Origin: Pseudorasbora parva
Lineage: Eukaryota; Chordata; Actinopteri; Cypriniformes; Gobionidae
DNA: 64,000 nucleotides
Direction: 5' to 3'
NCBI RefSeq assembly: GCF_024679245.1
Contig: NC_090178.1
Span: forward strand, 29,297,955 to 29,361,954
Below, piece after piece: positions 11,169 to 64,000 of the stretch. Numbering within the stretch: the first letter of the stretch is position 1; each line of letters opens with the position of its first letter. The translations under genes and the position numbers were made by a program. Under the pieces are notes generated by a model that saw only the letters and a program-made list of their open reading frames with translations, did not search any database and had not been told where the DNA came from.

Positions 11169-14100
11169 CCTGTAGACTAGCAGTGAGATAGTTAGAACCA
11201 TGTTACGGATGAGTGAAGTTACAACGCCGGCTAACGCTGCTTTCACACAAGCTCTTTCGGCAAACGAGGTAATGGCATTTTTGTTTTGTGCGGCCCTTAC
11301 TGAGAAAACCAAATCTGATGTGTGTGTGTTCAGGTGTGAAGTGTGATCTAAGCCTTATTGTTTTCTATTAGATTTTCCGAGCTCTTCCATCCAATTACAA
11401 CATCGCCAGACCAATATTAGACCAATACCTCACTCTCCTGGTTGACGATCCGGTAAAGCAATGCAGACACTAATACACACTACTCTATACTTGCTATTTA
11501 TGCGAGGGTTAAATTACTTAAATATCTTTGCTTTACCTCCTAGATGGAATTTGTGGGGAAGACAGGTGACAGTGGAGGAGGAATGTTTGTCGTCAGTATC
11601 CCTTTAAAACACCACCTGAAAGACAAAAGAAAACCTTCCATGTCTAACTGCAAATTATTTTTATTATACTTTATTTATTATTTATTATTTACACTACCAT
11701 TCAAAATCTTTTTGAATTACCACTTCATTTAACACTTTCATTCAGCAAGAACACATTAAATTGATCAAAAGTGACAGTAAAGACATTTATAATGTAAAGA
11801 TTACCATTTCAAATAAATGCTGTTCTCTAAGGATCCTGAAAGCAATGTGTAACTTTCTGCGAAAATATTAAGTTGACAACTATTTTCAACATTGATAATA
11901 ATAAGAAATGATACTTGTGCAAGAAATCAGCATATTATTAGAATGATTTCTGAATGATCATGTGACACTGAAGACTGGAGGAATGTAGCTGAAAATTCAG
12001 TTTAGCCATCATAGTAATAAATTGCATTTTAATATATTTATTCAAATAAATACGTTATTCTAAATTGTAATAATATTTCAAAATATTACTGGTTTACTGT
12101 ATTTTGATTAAATAAATGCAACCTTGGTGAGCATCGGAGACATTTAAAAAAAAAATCCTACCAGCTCTAAACTTTTGAATGGTATATATTTCTAATAATC
12201 TTCTTACAAAATAGTACAAAACTTGCAATGGATTGCTTGACCCTTGACCCTGTGGCAAGATCTACACCGTGCACTAGCTAACCTGGCCAGAGCAACCCTG
12301 GAGTCTGTGGTCCAAGAGAGGTTAGTTGAGTCTTGTGTTTTAGCCTGCTTTAAACGTCTTTTGGTTTAGTTCTTAGATTATTTGCTTTACATCAGGTTTG
12401 GTTCCCGTTCAGCTCGCATCTTTCGTCTGTTACTGCGGAAACGGCACTTGGAACAGAAGCAGGTGGAGGATTTTGCCATGATTCCAGCCAAAGAGGCCAA
12501 AGACATGCTGTACACACTCCTATCTGAGAACCTGGTCCAGCTACAGGTAACACACTCACATGCCTTTTATATATATATATACAGTATATAACAGTCACTC
12601 AATAATTCAATTTCATTGTTCCTATATATATATATATAAAAGCCTGGCTCTTTCAAGCTTTATAAAGGCAGTGAATGCCTGAAGTCCATAAAAGTGCATC
12701 TATCATCATAAAAGATGTACACACGGCTCCGGGGGTTAATAAAGGCTTCTGAAGAGAAGCGATGCGCTTGTGTGAGAAAAATATCCATATTTAAAACCTT
12801 AAGTACCAAATATTTAGCTTCCAACAGACGGCCATACACATCGATTTGGAGCGAAAGAGTAACCCCCGGACCTGATGCAGGACGTATGGATGAACGCAGA
12901 AGCGCAGAGGATAGAGCAAAACAAAACACCGGTCATTAATTAGAAGTCTAAAATAAGACATTTTCAGAGAAATGCCAGAGGATTTCGATATAAGAGAAGA
13001 GGGGCTTGAGTTTGTTGCCCAGCCCTACTTGTTTGAACCACAATAGGAGTCGAAGGTTGCGATTACTCCTACATCCTGCGTCGTACTTTGTCAGGGGTTA
13101 TTTTTTGACATAAGTCGAACTGGGTAGGCCGTCTGCCGAAAGCTAATTATTTAAGTTTAGTTTAGTTTTAAATATGGATATTTTTCTTACACAAACACGC
13201 CACTTTGCTTCAGAAGGCCTTTATAAACCCCCCGGAGCCGTATGGAGCAGTTGCATGATGGATCGATCCATTTTATGATGGATAGATGTACTTTAATGGA
13301 TTCATTTTTAGTTTTGAATGAACTATCCCTATATATATAGCGAACAGGTATTATTTTAATTAAACGATTGTAATCATAAACAGACTGGTTTGTAGCATGG
13401 TTTGTGGGTTTTTTGTATGCTTGTAGTTAACCAATAGCAGATATTGAAGTCTCGCAAGTTCACTGGAAATCGCTTACTTCCGTGTTGTAGGTAGTATATG
13501 AAAACAATCTGTTGGCTTCATCTGACATACTCTTTGTCAGTTGCGTCGCTTACCTGCTATTCACAACTTCTCGTGTGGCCTCATCAGGGGTTAGTTAAGT
13601 GTCCATCAAATGCACACTTCATAATCTCGATGGAAGCAGTAGGTCCTCTGGGTACTGTTTCTTGACTATGTATTTTGACATAGTACTCTTTTGGCGTACT
13701 TTTGTTTACATAGTATGTAGTAGGAAAATGGACCTATTTGAAAATATTCTGTGAGCGTGTTGCTCACAAATATACTTCTAATAAAAAAAAAATATTTTAG
13801 CTCATTGGAAGATTGACAAGTTAGTAGGCGGCACTTTTCTGACTACCCCCGAAAGTATTTTGAGTGATATCAAAACATTTTTGGAAATTGATTACAATTC
13901 TATTGAGTACTGTCCATTTGTGATTGGACCATCTGTGATAAAGGTTAGCACCAAGTGTAAACGGGGTCTGTTTTTTTATCATGATCAGGCTTCATATCAC
14001 TCTGTGTTGTACGTGTAGGAAATTCCAAAAACACCAGACCACGCCCCCTCTCGCACCTTCTACCTGTACACCGTTACTCAGCTGCCCACCGCCAGACTGC

Positions 14101-14668
14101 TGCTGCAACACTGCTACAAGGTACAGAGCTCACATGAGCATCCTTTTTAATGCTTTTTTTTTATAATGTTTTGATATATATTTGTGTGTGGACACCATAC
14201 AGACAATTGGGAACCTGATCGAGAGACGGCTCTATGAGACCAAAGAGAACAAGCAAGTCCCTCCTTTTTTGACAATACAAAACATCTAAGTAGTAGTCCT
14301 TGATTATGTCATTAATCTGTTCATTGTTTTTGGCAGGCGACTTTTGGAAAAGTCTCAGCGAATTGAGGCCATCCTGGCATCCTTGCAGGCAACAGGGGCG
14401 GAGACAGAACAGCTGACGGAGGTGGAGGAGATGATCACAGCTCCTGAAAGACAGCAGCTCGAGTCCCTGCGACACCACATTAACAAGTACTACGCAAACC
14501 GATTACTCTCTGTACATGGATCAGAGTCATGTGATTCACGTTCAGCCAATCAATCTCATTTCTTCTCTCTGTGCTCATGGTGGCAGGTTGGATTCCAGTG
14601 AAAACCAGGTGGATGAGACCATATTTCTTCTGGAATCCTACATTAACTCTACACAGGCCTCTCGCTGA
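6084..14668 (+). CDS. polr3c: DNA-directed RNA polymerase III subunit RPC3
   Basis: Fourteen coding exons splice into about 540 residues (human family member about 534): 6084-6230, 6321-6585, 7663-7866, 10680-10762, 10845-10946, 11176-11268, 11372-11452, 11544-11595, 12260-12320, 12396-12546, 14019-14120, 14203-14252, 14337-14486 and 14587-14668. Reading frame is kept at every junction. Recognisable blocks include LCGLLLQEHFG (residue 8 on), MLRYPRYIYTAKSLY, the basic linker GRGKRRRSSED, LEQKQVEDFAMIPAKEAKDM and the coiled-coil-like C-terminus ending VDETIFLLESYI. The product is the RPC3/RPC62 subunit of the Pol III trimer with RPC6 and RPC7, made of winged-helix domains that act in promoter opening and initiation in the nucleus. 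The ATG directly follows a pyrimidine tract ending in AAG, so it may open an exon, with a non-coding 5' exon upstream that I could not place. Intron 12 has a GC donor. Confidence 0.95.
7118..7207. repeat. Imperfect hairpin repeat in polr3c intron 2
   Basis: Two arms of about 33 bp, around TAATCATATTAATTACTG and its near reverse complement CGGTAATTCATATGATTA, are separated by a short loop. It may be a small fold-back transposon remnant. The rest of this 1.1-kb intron (6586-7662) shows nothing else recognisable. Confidence 0.45.
7867..9057. other. polr3c intron 3, left part, repeat fragments only
   Basis: This is intron sequence between the third and fourth coding exons. Around 8885-8960 it contains a fragment of the type GTGTAACGGTACACAAAACT...CGGTTTTGAAGTCACTGTTCGG, which I read as one end of an old DNA transposon whose other end is not visible. 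No exon is missing here, because the flanking exons join in frame with the family's sequence. Confidence 0.45.
9058..10496. mobile_element. TTAA-flanked element with long terminal inverted repeats
   Basis: The ends AGGGTTAGTTCACCC and its inverted match ...GTGAACTAACCCT are flanked by TTAA (9054-9057 and 10497-10500). The inverted repeats are long, about 230-240 bp (9058-9300 against 10260-10496), so the transcript of this polr3c intron could fold into a long hairpin. No transposase is visible. TTAA sites with AGGG/CCCT ends suggest the Kolobok or piggyBac group; related shorter copies lie at 18013-18306 and around 57601-59408. Confidence 0.75.
9421..10080. mobile_element. Insertion nested in the long-TIR element
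   Basis: A 660-bp block is bounded by direct copies of GGAACTCAC (9412-9420 and 10081-10089). The block begins CAAGGAGGTAATC and ends TTTTACTGTCTAT. The duplication points to a separate later insertion into the 9058-10496 element. The right end resembles the CATAGACAGTAAAAG-type ends common in fish repeats, but no clear terminal inverted repeat was seen, so the class is open. Confidence 0.55.
11119..11163. repeat. (TC)n microsatellite beside a polr3c acceptor
   Basis: About 22 TC dinucleotides run up to the acceptor of the sixth coding exon (11176), so the microsatellite forms an extended polypyrimidine tract for that splice site. Confidence 0.9.
11691..12187. mobile_element. ACACTACCATTC-family non-autonomous DNA transposon
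   Basis: The left end ACACTACCATTCAAAA and right end ACTTTTGAATGGTAT are inverted. The interior carries family landmarks also seen elsewhere in this window: AGTGACAGTAAAGACATTTATAAT, TTTCAAATAAATGCTGTTCT and GATCATGTGACACTGAAGAC (each present in variant form). It is non-coding, about 0.5 kb, in the intron after the eighth polr3c coding exon. Other copies lie near 22400, 24633, 28057, 29963 and 47853. Confidence 0.75.
12650..13330. repeat. Fold-back repeat with about 120-bp arms
   Basis: The stretch around 12690-12805 (GGCTCCGGGGG, then AATATCCATATTTAAAAC) recurs as an inverted copy at about 13160-13310. The two arms could pair into a long hairpin in the polr3c pre-mRNA. It looks like a palindromic non-autonomous transposon. 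The remainder of the intron to 14018 shows only short repeat scraps. Confidence 0.6.
14253..14258 (+). other. polr3c: GC splice donor of polr3c intron 12
   Basis: The exon ends GAGAACAA and the intron begins GCAAGT; it ends at the acceptor TTTTTGGCAG before 14337. No GT-starting alternative keeps the frame: AA plus G gives Lys, then CGA CTT, matching the family's KENKRLLEKSQR. The AA|GCAAGT context is the strong consensus typical of GC-AG introns of the major spliceosome. Confidence 0.85.
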
Positions 14669-14882
14669 CAGTTATTATACAACTGTAGACTAGTTCAAGA
14701 CATACTTGTCTATGTTTGTGTGGAAAGAGGTGAAATAGGTGGATAAAGAAGAGTAGATGGAACTATTTTGTGATGCTATTTTCAAACAGATGTTTCATTT
14801 GCAACGAAGACTGATTTGTATTTAACAGTGTGAGTGTTTTGAGGAGCTGTGAATGCTATTTTATTTGTTTTCAAGGGGAAAA

Positions 14883-14888
14883 AATAAA
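14883..14888 (+). promoter_or_regulatory. polr3c: polr3c poly(A) signal
   Basis: AATAAA lies 215 bp after the polr3c stop codon, giving a short 3' UTR. It is about 22 bp from the opposite-strand signal of itga10, so the two transcripts probably meet or overlap at their ends. Confidence 0.7.
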
Positions 14889-14909
14889 GATGGAATTCTT
14901 TTTATAATG

Positions 14910-14915
14910 TTTATT
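14910..14915 (-). promoter_or_regulatory. itga10: Candidate itga10 poly(A) signal
   Basis: TTTATT on the + strand is AATAAA on the - strand, about 880 bp downstream of the itga10 stop codon. Other AATAAA copies on that strand exist between here and 15,794, so which one is used cannot be told from sequence. Confidence 0.4.
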
Positions 14916-15793
14916 TTTATTTAATAATTTGTCAAAAAATGAAAAACATTTTCAAACCTGTACATTAAATGGCGACTGAAATTTCTGTTAAGGAAACAAA
15001 TTAAATAAACTGATTGCTTTAAATTGTGATGAATGTGATTTTACAAAGTACATGTTCCTGGATCAGTCTTTGAAACTAACAAGTTTACAGTTTATATCAA
15101 GTTTAGGCTTAAAAGCAGAGTTAGGTGCTTCTACATCAGTGTTATCATTTCCCTATGATTTTAGGGATAACTTATGGGTCATACAGAAATTTTGTTCCAG
15201 GATCAACAAAATATGTTAATCCAGGAATATGTCTTGGCAAAATCACAGCATTATACAATGTTTTCAACTTAAATACACATTTCATTATTTTTACAAATAG
15301 TGCATTTGCTTGTTTTCCGGTTCGTCAATGCAATGATGTGAAGCCAGAGAATCTCCCAGTCCCAGATAACCTTTTTTTCTCTCTTTTATGATATCCTGGG
15401 ATTTATGCGTTTTATTGCCTCAACAGAATCCAAATAAAATGTTAGGTGTGAGACCCTGTGACCCGGCAGAGCAGGAAAGTAAATAATAGACTCGACTGAA
15501 CCGCAATAACTGATACACCCGTCATTCTCCAAGTTTTACACATCCTGCGCCCCTTTGCGTGTTTATTATTTTGGCACATTTGTTTAGTGCTCTCAGCTCC
15601 ATCTATAATATTTTATCAGGCTTAAATCCATTCTGCAAATTTCTCCTCAAAATCAGCACACAAAAAGAAGTCTGTAGATTCCACCTGGACCTGATAATTG
15701 ATCGGTTGTGGTCCTCGAGCAGAATCGTGTCTCAAAGGGGAAGTAATGACATATTTCCTTGTTGTAAAGGAAACTTCAATATGTGCTGCAGTG

Positions 15794-63002
<47,209 letters not shown>

Positions 63003-63554
63003 CTAAAAGAAAGAGCGAGATTGAGTCTTACTAGTAGAATATACAGTATAGTAGGCTATAGTAGTAAATATTATAGACATCTTCACTCCTAAAAGATCAT
63101 GCATTAGATAAATAGATAGACTACATAGTAAAACTACATACAGTAGTAAACTGATAAACGATAACCGATACATAACCAGTTATAAGATAACTAAAACACT
63201 GGGGGTATGTTTACACGGGAAAACAAGAAGCAAATAAGGCACAAGTGAGAGTAATCAATAACTATGGAAACAAAGGAAAACAGAAATGAAATACAGAAGG
63301 AAAAAAAACACTCAAAATAATTGGAAGAGAAAATACACTTCAATCACTGTAGTTTTTTCAGGATTTTTTGATGAATAGAAATTTAAGAGGAACAGCATTT
63401 ATTTGAAATAAAAGATTTGGCAAAATAATAATAAAAAAAAACAGTTTATTCAAGTGTGCTATTGGTATTCTTCCTTTAAAATAAGAATGCATACTTTCAG
63501 TCAAACTTTCATTTACTTCTCAATAAAATACATTTTATCTAGTTATCAGAGATA
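63003..63554. other. itga10 intron, mostly unassigned
   Basis: Intron upstream of the first in-window itga10 exon. Around 63370-63420 a scrap (GAACAGCATTTATTTGAAAT) matches the ACACTACCATTC family in reverse. The exon(s) for the signal peptide and start codon must lie beyond the right edge of the window. Confidence 0.5.
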
Positions 63555-64000
63555 TACACTCCTGAACAAAATCTTAAGACCAGGAGATTCATTGCAAGTT
63601 TTACACATTTTGCACTTGTGGATCATAACCGGGTTGTAAGTGCTGCTTCAAAATGCCAAAAGAAGAAACAGGAGCAAGAGACAAAAAATAGAGAGTAGGC
63701 AATTTATTGAAAACTGCATTTAAACTCAAACAGGCCGTTCATCAGCTGATCAAAAGTTTAAGACCAAAGCCATAAAAAGGTCAAATCTGCACAAAAATAT
63801 GGCTTTCATGATCTCCTGATGGCAAAGGCAAAAAGGCTTTCTCTCTTTTAACGTGGCAGGATTGTTGAGCTGCACAAGCAAGGCCTTTCGCAACGCGTCA
63901 TCGCTACTGAGAGTGAACGCAGTAAGACAGTCATTTTACATTTCTTAAAAAATCCTGAGAGTTATGGGACAAAAAAGTCAAGTGGTAGACCCAAAAAGAT
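63555..64000 (+). mobile_element. Tc1-like element cut by the window edge
   Basis: The left end is TACACTCCTGAAC followed by AAAATCTTAAGACC. From about 63820 the + strand encodes the N-terminal helix-turn-helix of a Tc1 transposase: GRIVELHKQGLSQR, then ERSKTVILHFL and GTKKSSGRPKK. A TAA stop interrupts it just before GRIVE, so this copy is probably dead. It continues past 64000. Confidence 0.75.

Overview
This window is vertebrate nuclear DNA. Two multi-exon genes with GT-AG introns sit in a dense background of DNA transposons, non-LTR and LTR retroelements and long microsatellites. The repeat families (TTAA-flanked elements with AGGG or AGGGGGGG ends, BED-type hAT elements, Tc1-like relics, and an ACACTACCATTCAAAA terminal-inverted-repeat family) are those I associate with cyprinid fish. 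The best guess is a carp- or zebrafish-like teleost; the species cannot be read from the sequence.

The left part (1-6,083) has no recognisable gene. It holds nested transposons: a decayed outer inverted-repeat pair, a TTAA-flanked THAP-type (Kolobok-like) element inside it, and a hAT element inside that. From 6,084 to 14,668 on the + strand lies a complete coding sequence for RNA polymerase III subunit RPC3 (polr3c). It has 14 coding exons and about 540 residues, and one intron uses a GC donor.

Converging on it from the right, on the - strand, is integrin alpha-10 (itga10). Its last 29 coding exons run from 63,002 down to the stop codon at 15,794. They cover the mature N-terminus, the beta-propeller, the inserted I/A domain with its metal site, the leg domains, one transmembrane helix and a GFF-type cytoplasmic tail. 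Only the signal-peptide exon(s) lie beyond the right edge. The two genes are tail to tail with poly(A) signals about 20-30 bp apart. The same two genes lie close together in the human genome (1q21), which supports the orthology calls.

Most of the rest is itga10 intron. The 16-kb intron inside the I-domain coding region (31,517-47,628) carries three large insertions. One is an apparently full-length non-LTR retrotransposon (ORF1 with an esterase-like domain, ORF2 with endonuclease and reverse transcriptase) lying exactly between two GA tracts. The second is a hAT relic with a perfect 8-bp target duplication. The third is a complete Ty3/Gypsy-like LTR retrotransposon with two identical 119-bp LTRs, a 5-bp target duplication and an intact Gag-Pol frame, in the same orientation as itga10. 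Other introns contain further hAT, TTAA-flanked and Tc1-like elements, a solo LTR nested in a Tc1 relic, and very long simple repeats. No tRNA, rRNA, CRISPR array or prokaryotic feature was seen.
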